Shown: positions 1 through 5,848 of the stretch, in pieces | Position numbering within the stretch: position 1 is the stretch's first letter | Layout of the letters: each line of letters opens with the position of its first letter | NCBI GenBank assembly: GCA_049522565.1 | Contig: JBEKNT010000367.1 | Span: 1 to 7,071, forward strand | Length of the DNA stretch: 7,071 nucleotides | Direction of reading: 5' to 3' | Source of the DNA: JASHVB01 sp049522565 | Lineage (GTDB): Bacteria > Pseudomonadota > Alphaproteobacteria > Acetobacterales > Acetobacteraceae | Notes under the pieces: generated by a model | Told to the model about the DNA's origin: nothing | Seen by the model: only the letters and a program-made list of their open reading frames with translations | The model's database searches: none | Made by a program: the position numbers and the translations under genes

Positions 1-1191
1 CGGCCCCCGGCACAGCAATAGCGCGCTGATCGCCGCCAGCACCGCCAGAGCGATATCGGGCGCGGCGTAGCTGCCCATGGCGGTGACCGCCGCGCCGAAG
101 CTCGGCGGGATCAGCATGACGGCGGCGAACATGATGGCGGTGCCGAGGCCGGTCGCCTCGGTGCGGCGGGTCCCGCCGAGGGCCGCATAGTCGGCGTAGG
201 CCACGCCGGTATAGCCGCCGGCGGTGCAGCCGGCCGCTACGGCCACCGTCACCACCGCCCAGCCTGGCCACCCGGGGCCGATCTGCCCGGCCGCCACCGC
301 GGCGACCGCCATGCCGGCGCCATGCACGGCCAGCGTCCGGCTGGGCGACAGCAGCTTGTCGGCAACCCAGCCCCAGATCGGCCGGCTGACCGTGCCGGCC
401 ACCTGGTAGACCGCGAGCATGCGCCCGGCGGTCACCAGGTCGAAGCCTCCGGTCGTCGTCAGTTGCACCGTCATGAACGCAACAAAGCAGAGCTGCATGC
501 CGGAATAGACGAAGCTGGCGATCGACAGGCGGCGGATCCGCGCGTCGCGCAGCAGCGCGAACGGGGCCAGCAGGACGCGGCCGAAGACGCGGGCGTGCGG
601 ATCGCGGTCGGCGTCCCAGCGCCGGCGCGGCAGCTCCATCAGGCCGAGCAACAGCAGTAGCGGCCCGAGTTCCGCCAGCAGCGCGAGGCGCCAGCCGACC
701 GCGAGTGCCAGTGGCGGCAGGATCAGCGCCCCCAGCACCCCGCCCAGCGGCACGCCGATCTGCCGCAGCGACATCACCATGTTGAACACCGACCTGGGCG
801 TCTGCGGCACCAGCAGGTGCGTGCTGGCCGGTGCCGCCGCGCCATAACCCAGCCCCAGCACCACCGCGGCGAGCGCCAGCGACGCGAGGTGCCCGGTGGC
901 GGCGATCAGCACCATGCCGACGGCCGCCAGCAACACCGCCTGGGTGGCGCGTACCCCGCCGTAGCGGCGGATCAGGCCGGGCGACAGCAGCGCCGAGACG
1001 ATCCCGGTGCCATAGGCGGTGGCGACGAACCCGCCGACCAGTTCGCCGTTCACGTGCAGCGACGCGGCCACCGCCGGCGCGATCGCCGGCAGCGAGAACA
1101 GCGCCGCGGTGGCCAGCGTCTGAACCGCCAGCGTGGCGGCGAGCGGCGCGATCGGCATCGCCCGTAGCGACGCAGGTGCGGCCATGCTCAT
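1..1191 (-). CDS. MFS transporter, C-terminus beyond window
   Basis: This is a probable major facilitator superfamily permease of the inner membrane; its substrate is unknown. At least 397 residues are visible with no stop before base 1. MFS proteins are usually about 400-420 residues, so only the tail is missing. About twelve hydrophobic segments can be seen: six before a basic/acidic loop near residues 186-203 (ELPRRRWDADRD) and more after it. An MFS-like loop, RPIWGWVADKL, lies at residues 270-280, and conserved-looking SLRQIGVPLGG at about 141-151. I chose ATG 1191; ATG 1185 is also in frame. An in-frame GTG at 1227 has a better ribosome binding site (GGGAGG four bases upstream), but the intervening codons lack the strong G/C third-base preference of the gene body. 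A 275-base gap containing a palindromic repeat separates it from the upstream amidohydrolase, so co-transcription is uncertain. Confidence is high for MFS and low for substrate. Confidence 0.88.
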   Translation of the reverse strand, partial: MSMAAPASLRAMPIAPLAATLAVQTLATAALFSLPAIAPAVAASLHVNGELVGGFVATAYGTGIVSALLSPGLIRRYGGVRATQAVLLAAVGMVLIAATGHLASLALAAVVLGLGYGAAAPASTHLLVPQTPRSVFNMVMSLRQIGVPLGGVLGALILPPLALAVGWRLALLAELGPLLLLLGLMELPRRRWDADRDPHARVFGRVLLAPFALLRDARIRRLSIASFVYSGMQLCFVAFMTVQLTTTGGFDLVTAGRMLAVYQVAGTVSRPIWGWVADKLLSPSRTLAVHGAGMAVAAVAAGQIGPGWPGWAVVTVAVAAGCTAGGYTGVAYADYAALGGTRRTEATGLGTAIMFAAVMLIPPSFGAAVTAMGSYAAPDIALAVLAAISALLLCRGP

Positions 1192-1248
1192 GCCGGAACG
1201 GCGTTCATCGGTCCCAGGATGACGCACCGCCCCTCCCTGCCGTCACGT

Positions 1249-1380
1249 GCGCCGCACCCGTCATCGCGAAGCGCCCAGCGCCGCAGCACTCCCCCGCCCG
1301 GCGAGGGGAGCCGCTGCTCGTCCCGCGGGAGATTGCTGCGGCGCTGGGCGCCTCGCAATGACGCGCGGGCGGTGCGGCGC
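1249..1380. repeat. large imperfect palindromic intergenic repeat
   Basis: Two 31-base arms, 1261-1291 and 1331-1361, are reverse complements at 28 of 31 positions. They surround a 39-base GC-rich centre that includes the self-complementary TCCCGCGGGA at 1321-1330. With a short indel the symmetry extends outward: GCGCCGCACC at 1249-1258 reappears inverted at 1371-1380. Each arm begins TCAT[T/C]GCGA, read inward. Dispersed palindromic repeats opening with this kind of sequence are common between genes in many proteobacteria and are often mis-annotated as small proteins. It lies wholly between the amidohydrolase stop and the MFS start. As RNA it could fold into a long stem and act as a terminator or mRNA stabiliser. 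No transposase or target duplication is visible, so a MITE-like origin is only a possibility. Confidence 0.85.
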
Positions 1381-1466
1381 CGTGCGAGAACGGGCGGATG
1401 CTGCGCACCTCGCGATGCCAGGTGGGATCGGCTCGTCGGCATGCGGGCGCGGCCCGTTGCGGCGGA

Positions 1467-2969
1467 TCAGTCGCAGAGGTACCGCCGCACGTGATAGGGC
1501 GCGGCAGCGAGGCCGGGACAGAAGCTGCCCACCACGACCGACAGCTTATCGACCAGCTCCTTCACCTGCGCGTTCGCCGCTTCCAGGCGCTCCCGTGCCG
1601 CTTCCGCCTCCCGGGCCAGGCGCGGCAGGTCCACGGTGGTCAGCGTGCGGTCGCGCACCACCAACCGGCCGCCGATCATCACGTGGCGCACCGAGGTGGC
1701 GTCCTCCGCGTGCACGAGCTGGTTGACGGTCCAGTTGTGCGGAATCCAGTTGATCGCGTGCAGGTCGAGGAACGCCAGATCGGCCTTGGCACCCACCCGG
1801 ATCTCCCCGGCATCGCCGAACCCCAGCACGCGGGCGCTGCCGAGCGTGGCGGCGCGGTAGACGTCCTCCACCCCGGCCCAGTCCTCGACGCGCGGCGACT
1901 GCACCTTGGACGCCATCGAGGCGTAGCGCATCGCCTCATACATGTTCTGGTTGTCGGAACAGTTCGCCCCGTCCGTGCCAAGCCCCACGGTCACGCCGAG
2001 GTCCAGGGCGCGACGCAGCGGAAACAGCCCGTTGCCGAGCCGCATGTTGCTGCCCGGATTGTGCGCCAGGCTGGCTCCCGTTTCCGCCATCAGCCGCAGA
2101 TCCGCGTCGTCGAGCCAGACGCCGTGCGCAGCGGTGAAGTCCGGGCCGACGATCCCCCAATGCTGCATCTGCTGGAGCAGGCTGCGGCCGTAGAGGCGCT
2201 GGCCCGCCACCGCCTGCACCTTGCTCTCGCCGACATGGGTGTGCAGGCGCAGGCCGTTCGCCCGGGCGATGCGCGCGCAGCCGCAGACGAAGCCCTCGGT
2301 GCAGTGGTGCGGGATGGTCGGCGCCACGCCGAGCCGGATGCCGGCGTGGTCCCAGGACCAGTGGCAGGCGATGTCCTCGATGGCGGCGAGGCAGGCGGCG
2401 CCGTCGCCGGGACGCAGCGACTCGACCGCTTGGCGCAGCGGGTCCGGCAGGGCGTCGAGCAAGCCGGGGATCGCCTGGTAGAACGACAGGTCGGCGACCA
2501 TGGGGGCGATCACCGCGCGCAGCCCGACCTCAGCGTAGGCTTCGGCCACGGCGTCCATGCCGTCACGCGTGGGCAGCGGGAACTCGACGAACAGGTCGTA
2601 GGCGGCGGTGCAGCCCTTCAGCACCATCTCGGCGGCGCAGATCGTCGCGGACAGCTTCTTGTCGGCCAGCGCGCGGCCGCCGCCGATCCAGGGCGCGGCG
2701 GCGAGCAACAGCTCCAGCGTCCACTTGTCGCCCTGCCCGCGCGCCAGCCCGCCATGCGAGTGCATGTGGGCGTTGATCAGGCCCGGATGCACCAGCGTGT
2801 TGCCGGCGTCGAAGCTGGTGGCGCCCTGCGGGGCGGCGAGGCCGGGCGGGCCGATCGCCGCGACCACGCCGTCGCTGATCAGGATGTCGGCCGGCTGGGC
2901 GCGCCGCCGCGCCGGATCGGCCAGCAGGGCGCCGCGGACGATCTGTGTGGTTGCCTCGTGACTAGCCAT
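1467..2969 (-). CDS. amidohydrolase (AtzA/TrzA/MTA-deaminase-like)
   Basis: This is a 500-residue, probably cytoplasmic, metal-dependent hydrolase of the amidohydrolase superfamily, in the branch holding chlorotriazine hydrolases, guanine deaminase, cytosine deaminase-like enzymes and methylthioadenosine/S-adenosylhomocysteine deaminases. An N-terminal beta segment leads into the metal motif HMH (H68, H70). It is followed by LHTHVGES (H245 ligand, E248 likely acid/base), AHGVWL (H282), SLAHNPGSNMRLGNG (H303) and GTDGANCSDN (D333). All the residues expected of an active enzyme are therefore present. The last 45 or so residues form a charged, probably helical extension. ATG 2969 lies three bases after the permease stop, and AGGTGA overlapping that stop can serve as the ribosome binding site. 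Position as last gene of an ABC operon suggests it acts on the imported compound, most likely a hydrolytic deamination of a nitrogen heterocycle. The substrate is inferred, not read. Confidence 0.92.
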   Translation of the reverse strand: MASHEATTQIVRGALLADPARRRAQPADILISDGVVAAIGPPGLAAPQGATSFDAGNTLVHPGLINAHMHSHGGLARGQGDKWTLELLLAAAPWIGGGRALADKKLSATICAAEMVLKGCTAAYDLFVEFPLPTRDGMDAVAEAYAEVGLRAVIAPMVADLSFYQAIPGLLDALPDPLRQAVESLRPGDGAACLAAIEDIACHWSWDHAGIRLGVAPTIPHHCTEGFVCGCARIARANGLRLHTHVGESKVQAVAGQRLYGRSLLQQMQHWGIVGPDFTAAHGVWLDDADLRLMAETGASLAHNPGSNMRLGNGLFPLRRALDLGVTVGLGTDGANCSDNQNMYEAMRYASMASKVQSPRVEDWAGVEDVYRAATLGSARVLGFGDAGEIRVGAKADLAFLDLHAINWIPHNWTVNQLVHAEDATSVRHVMIGGRLVVRDRTLTTVDLPRLAREAEAARERLEAANAQVKELVDKLSVVVGSFCPGLAAAPYHVRRYLCD

Positions 2970-2972
2970 GCT

Positions 2973-3749
2973 TCACCTGTTTTGTCCGGCCTGCGTGTCG
3001 CGGTCCGCCCACGGGAAGGCCAGGCGTTCGAACCACTCCACCAATTGAAACAGCGCGATGCCGAGCGCGGCGAGGATCAGCATCGCGCCGAACGCAAGCG
3101 GCACCTTGAAGAATGCCATCGAGGTCTGGATCAGGTAACCCAGCCCGCTATCGGCGCCGACGAACTCGGCAACCACCGCGCCGACCACGCAAAGCGCGAT
3201 CGCCACCTTCATGCCGGCCAGCACGAACGGGATGGCGAAGGGCAGGCGGATGCGCAGCAGTTCCTGCCAGCGGGAGGCGCGGCAGGCCCGCGCCATCTCC
3301 AGCAATTCCGGCGGCGTCGACAGCAGCCCGGTCACCGACGACACCACCAGCGGGAAGAACGCTACCAGGAACGTCACGATGACGCGGGGCAATTCGCCGG
3401 CGCCCAGAGCCACCAGCAGGATCGGCGCCAGCGCCACCTTGGGCACCGACTGCGTCAGCACCAGCAGCGGATAGATCGCCGTCGCGACGACGCGGGAGGA
3501 CGCGATCAGCAGCGCCAGCGGCAGGCTGACCGCGATCGATGCGCCGAAGCCGAGCAATATGGTGACCAGCGTCGCGGCGGTCTGGTGCAGCACCGACGGG
3601 CCGGCCGCCAGCGTGCCGCGCCAGATGCTGGATGGCGCCGGCAGGACATATTCCGGAATGGCCAAACCTCGCACCAGGACTTCCCACAGCACCAGCAACG
3701 CGACGACGCTGGCGAGCGGGATGGCGGCGTTGCCGGCGGCGCCCTTCAT
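2973..3749 (-). CDS. ABC transporter permease (SsuC/TauC/ThiX type)
   Basis: This is a 258-residue inner-membrane permease of the BPD_transp_1 family used by nitrate/sulfonate/taurine/pyrimidine-type importers. About six hydrophobic segments are visible, near residues 10-28, 57-82, 88-117, 122-142, 172-195 and 218-238. The cytoplasmic EAA loop that docks on the ATPase is recognisable at 148-170 (ELLEMARACRASRWQ, then IRLP). VLPAPSSIW at 35-43 and SVPKVALAPILLVALG at 101-116 are typical of this subfamily, as is the length. The start codon overlaps the ATPase stop as ATGA (3746-3749), indicating translational coupling, and the amidohydrolase starts three bases after its stop. It presumably works as a homodimer with the neighbouring ATPase and binding protein. 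Substrate specificity cannot be read from the permease. Confidence 0.94.
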   Translation of the reverse strand: MKGAAGNAAIPLASVVALLVLWEVLVRGLAIPEYVLPAPSSIWRGTLAAGPSVLHQTAATLVTILLGFGASIAVSLPLALLIASSRVVATAIYPLLVLTQSVPKVALAPILLVALGAGELPRVIVTFLVAFFPLVVSSVTGLLSTPPELLEMARACRASRWQELLRIRLPFAIPFVLAGMKVAIALCVVGAVVAEFVGADSGLGYLIQTSMAFFKVPLAFGAMLILAALGIALFQLVEWFERLAFPWADRDTQAGQNR

Positions 3750-4507
3750 GCCGCGGCCCGGTGGAAGATCAACGCGCGCAGGTGGCGGGTGCAGGCCTGG
3801 AACTCCGGCAACGCTTCCTGCGCGAAGTCGCGCGGGCGGGGCAACGGCACCGGCATGATGTCGCTGACGCGTCCCGGCCGCGCCGACAGCGTCACCACCC
3901 GATCGGCCAGCAGCACCGCCTCGGGGATCGAATGGGTGACGAACAGCACCGTCATGCCCGATCCGGCGAAGATCGACAGCAGTTCGAGGCTCAGTTCCTC
4001 GCGGGTCAGCGCATCGAGCGCGCCGAACGGTTCATCCATCAGCAGGACGCGCGGCTGCTGCACCAGGGCGCGGCAGATCGCCACGCGCTGCTGCATGCCG
4101 CCGGACAGTTCGTGCGGCCGGGATTGCTCGAACCCGGCGAGGCCGACCTTCGCCAGCAGGTCGCGCGCCCGCCGCACGTCGGCGGGACCGCATTGCCGCT
4201 TCAGGCGCAGCGGGAAGGTGACGTTCTGCAGCACCGTTGCCCATGGCATCAGCACCGGCGCCTGGAACACCATCGCCATGTCGTCACGCGGGCCCTGCAC
4301 CGGCACCCCGCCGATCTCGATCCGCCCGCCAGTGAGCGGGAGCAAGCCGTTCACCAGCCGCAGCAGCGTCGACTTGCCGCAGCCGGACGGGCCGATCAGC
4401 GCGACGAACGTGCCGTCCTCGATGGTCAGCGATACGTCGTCCAGCGCCAGCAGCCCCCTCCGATCGCGGGTGGCGAACTGCTTCGAGACGCCACGCAGGG
4501 CGATCAT
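3746..4507 (-). CDS. ABC transporter ATP-binding protein (SsuB/TauB type)
   Basis: This is a 253-residue cytoplasmic ATPase that powers the adjacent permease. All nucleotide-binding motifs are intact: Walker A GPSGCGKST (39-47), Q-loop VFQAP (Q82), signature LSGGMQQR (134-141), Walker B VLLMDEP (154-160), FGALDALTR after it, and H-loop THS (H192). Length and order fit nitrate/sulfonate/taurine-type ATPases. The start is uncertain. ATG 4507 gives the usual MIALRGVSKQF beginning, but a GTG at 4561 in the same frame would add 18 residues rich in Arg, Pro and Ser; neither has a convincing ribosome binding site. I chose 4507 because homologues normally begin a few residues before the first beta strand. 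The 106-base gap to the binding-protein stop shrinks to 52 with the longer form. The stop overlaps the permease start. Confidence 0.94.
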   Translation of the reverse strand: MIALRGVSKQFATRDRRGLLALDDVSLTIEDGTFVALIGPSGCGKSTLLRLVNGLLPLTGGRIEIGGVPVQGPRDDMAMVFQAPVLMPWATVLQNVTFPLRLKRQCGPADVRRARDLLAKVGLAGFEQSRPHELSGGMQQRVAICRALVQQPRVLLMDEPFGALDALTREELSLELLSIFAGSGMTVLFVTHSIPEAVLLADRVVTLSARPGRVSDIMPVPLPRPRDFAQEALPEFQACTRHLRALIFHRAAA

Positions 4508-4613
4508 CGCCGCAAGCGGGGCATCGCGCGACGGCGGCGAGCGCTGCCCGGCGTGCCGCACGGCGGGACAGCGACCGCCGCAAGCCGGCGATCACCGCCG
4601 GACCGGTATCGCC

Positions 4614-5594
4614 TCAAGGCAGGAAACTCGTGTCGATCGCCTGGTGATAGTCCCAGGCGGGGTCGAGTTGCTGGGCCTCGGCCACGACCTTCCAGGTGAA
4701 CGCCAGCCGCTCGGGATCGAAGCGTCCGGTGCCGGCCTTTTCCTGGCTCGGGTTGAACACATACTCCATCACCTTGCCGAGCGAATGCTCGCAATCGTCT
4801 TGCTCGACTTCCGGATTGCGCTGCCGATGCAACACGCAGGCTTCGGACTGGTGCTCGCGCGCCCAGGCGAAAGACTCCTTCACCGCGGCCAGGAAGCGGC
4901 GCACCAGGTCGGGATTGGTCGCGATCATGCCGTCGGTGGTCATGATCGTCGCGGCGTAGATGGTGAAACCGGTGCGCACGAACGGCAGGGCGACGATCTC
5001 CTCGCCGGCCTGTTGCGCGGCCTTGTTCACGTAGTACTGGTGGATGTCATAGAACGGCGCCGCATCGACACGCTTGGAGATCAGCATCGCCGCCATGGCG
5101 GACGCGTCGGTATTGACCCAGACGATCTTGTCGGGATCGGTGCCGGCGCGCCGCGCCACCTCGGGAAAATACAGCTTGTGGCTGTTGCCAGGCGTGATGG
5201 CGATCTTCTTGCCCTCAAGGCCCTTGAACGAGGTGATGCCGGAACTCTTGAGGACGAACAGCGAGTGCGGCGATGCGGTGTAGATCGCCATGATGGTCTT
5301 GACCGGTGCGCCGGCCCGGGCGCGCGCGGTGAGCACGGCCGACAGGTCGGCGACACCGAACTGCGCCGCGCCGGCCGCCACCTTCGACACGGTATCGCCG
5401 GCGCCGTAGCCGCGGGTGATCGTCACGTCGATGCCGTGGGCGGCGAAGATGCCGTGCTGCCAGCCGCCATAATAGGCCGCATGCTCGCCCGTGGGGAGCC
5501 AGTCCATCAGGAAATGGACCTTGTCCGGCGCTTGCGCGGCGGCCGGCCAGTGGGTGAGCAATAGCAGCAATGCGGTGACGATTATGGCGCGCAC
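4614..5594 (-). CDS. NMT1/THI5-type ABC substrate-binding protein
   Basis: This is a 326-residue periplasmic binding protein that captures the substrate for the following ATPase and permease. The GTG start is well supported. It follows GGGAGG by five bases and opens a classic signal peptide: RAIIVTALLLLLTHWP, then an AAAQA cleavage region near residue 22. The mature protein carries NMT1/THI5-family features: DWLPTGEHAAYYGG (31-44), HGIDVTITRGYG (53-64), VAAGAAQFGVAD (72-83), LEGKKIAITPG (126-136) and ATNPDLVRRFLAAVKESFAWA (from 225). Cysteines at 253 and 268 might form a disulfide. Relatives bind thiamine pyrimidine precursors, riboflavin, sulfonates or other small ring compounds. I see no TenA gene and no TPP riboswitch signature in the leader, which weakens a thiamine assignment. 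The reading frame stays open far upstream, but that stretch is antisense-like sequence across the SDR gene. A sigma-54-like promoter precedes the gene. Confidence 0.93.
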   Translation of the reverse strand: MRAIIVTALLLLLTHWPAAAQAPDKVHFLMDWLPTGEHAAYYGGWQHGIFAAHGIDVTITRGYGAGDTVSKVAAGAAQFGVADLSAVLTARARAGAPVKTIMAIYTASPHSLFVLKSSGITSFKGLEGKKIAITPGNSHKLYFPEVARRAGTDPDKIVWVNTDASAMAAMLISKRVDAAPFYDIHQYYVNKAAQQAGEEIVALPFVRTGFTIYAATIMTTDGMIATNPDLVRRFLAAVKESFAWAREHQSEACVLHRQRNPEVEQDDCEHSLGKVMEYVFNPSQEKAGTGRFDPERLAFTWKVVAEAQQLDPAWDYHQAIDTSFLP

Positions 5595-5599
5595 TTGAG

Positions 5600-5605
5600 C
5601 CTCCC
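5600..5605 (-). promoter_or_regulatory. ribosome binding site of the binding-protein gene
   Basis: GGGAGG on the minus strand lies five bases before GTG 5594. It decides the start codon, because the same reading frame is open for more than a kilobase upstream. The hydrophobic signal peptide begins directly after it. Confidence 0.8.
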
Positions 5606-5612
5606 TGGGACT

Positions 5613-5639
5613 CCGGGTGGTTGTTGGTGCGACACCCGG
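5613..5639 (-). other. 5' leader stem-loop before the ABC operon
   Basis: CCGGGTG and CACCCGG form a perfect 7-bp GC-rich stem (5633-5639 with 5613-5619) with a 13-base loop. If transcription starts about 12 bases after the sigma-54 -12 element, near 5644, the stem would begin within the first few bases of the mRNA and end seven bases before the ribosome binding site. It could stabilise the 5' end or modulate translation. The stem is seen; the role is inferred. Confidence 0.45.
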
Positions 5640-5654
5640 TCGGCCCAACGCTAC

Positions 5655-5669
5655 GCAAGCGATGTGCCA
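5655..5669 (-). promoter_or_regulatory. sigma-54 (RpoN) -24/-12 promoter candidate
   Basis: The minus strand reads C-TGGCAC-ATCGC-TTGC-G. This matches all ten core bases of the RpoN consensus TGGCAC-N5-TTGC, with GG and GC twelve bases apart as required. It points toward the binding-protein gene. The expected start near 5644 would give a leader of about 50 bases, ending with a good ribosome binding site. RpoN promoters need an enhancer-binding activator; none is encoded in the window. Control by nitrogen status is common for such promoters but is inference here. Confidence 0.7.
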
Positions 5670-5680
5670 GGGCACCGGAC

Positions 5681-5724
5681 CGGGCGGGTCCGGCCGCTCC
5701 GCCGGGCGGGTCCGGCCGCTGCGC
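5681..5724. repeat. 22-bp tandem duplication upstream of promoter
   Basis: Two adjacent 22-base units (5681-5702 and 5703-5724) start CGGGCGGGTCCGGCCGCT and differ at one base (5700 C versus 5722 G). The period is about two turns of DNA, so the copies face the same side of the helix. They sit just upstream of the sigma-54-type element. They could be activator sites or a simple duplication. Confidence 0.85.
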
Positions 5725-5802
5725 CACCGCGCCTTGGCTGCCGGCCCGACCAGCCGCCGGGCGCCGCCTGCACCATCGCGCGCCAACCCGCCGGGCGCGT
5801 CC

Positions 5803-5831
5803 CAGTGCCTTTGCCGCTTTTGCCGGCACTG
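5803..5831 (-). other. dyad after SDR gene: terminator or activator site
   Basis: CAGTGCC at 5803-5809 and GGCACTG at 5825-5831 are perfect inverted repeats 15 bases apart, starting about 18 bases after the SDR stop codon. In SDR mRNA they would make a 7-bp stem, but no U-run follows, so a classical intrinsic terminator is not supported. The arms are 22 bases centre to centre and lie about 135-160 bases upstream of the sigma-54-type element, a usual distance for an enhancer site. Confidence 0.35.
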
Positions 5832-5848
5832 CCACGGGCTGGCGACGC

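Larger units (their letters stand above)
5595..5848 (-). other. regulatory spacer between SDR and ABC operon
   Basis: This 254-base gap contains no convincing gene. In transcription order it holds a 7-bp dyad (5803-5831), a 22-bp tandem duplication (5681-5724), a sigma-54-type promoter (5655-5669), a leader hairpin (5613-5639) and the binding protein's ribosome binding site (5600-5605). This density of ordered signals suggests that transcription of the transporter operon starts here rather than reading through from the SDR gene. Confidence 0.7.

Noticed and set aside
1406..1424. A small hairpin (CACCT/AGGTG) after the amidohydrolase as an operon terminator.
   Set aside because: It has only five base pairs plus a mismatch and no U-run. 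The adjacent large palindrome is a better candidate for any structural role.
1188..1442. A minus-strand 84-codon frame whose stop overlaps the MFS ATG, containing SLRGAQRRSNLP.
   Set aside because: The peptide is simply the translated palindromic repeat. Such peptides are known annotation artefacts of dispersed repeats.
1398..5564. A plus-strand frame open for 1388 codons across the whole transporter operon.
   Set aside because: It is antisense to four well-supported genes. Its translation is low-complexity (rich in R, H, Q, G, A), with no domain. Long stop-free antisense frames are expected where third codon positions are nearly all G or C.
5595..5700. A possible TPP riboswitch before the NMT1/THI5-type binding protein.
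   Set aside because: The conserved CUGAGA and related thi-box signatures are absent, and the predicted leader of about 50 bases is too short.
5769..5786. An NtrC-like half-site TGCACC upstream of the sigma-54 element.
   Set aside because: The second half (GCGCCA) matches GGTGCA at only three of six positions, so no NtrC site can be claimed.
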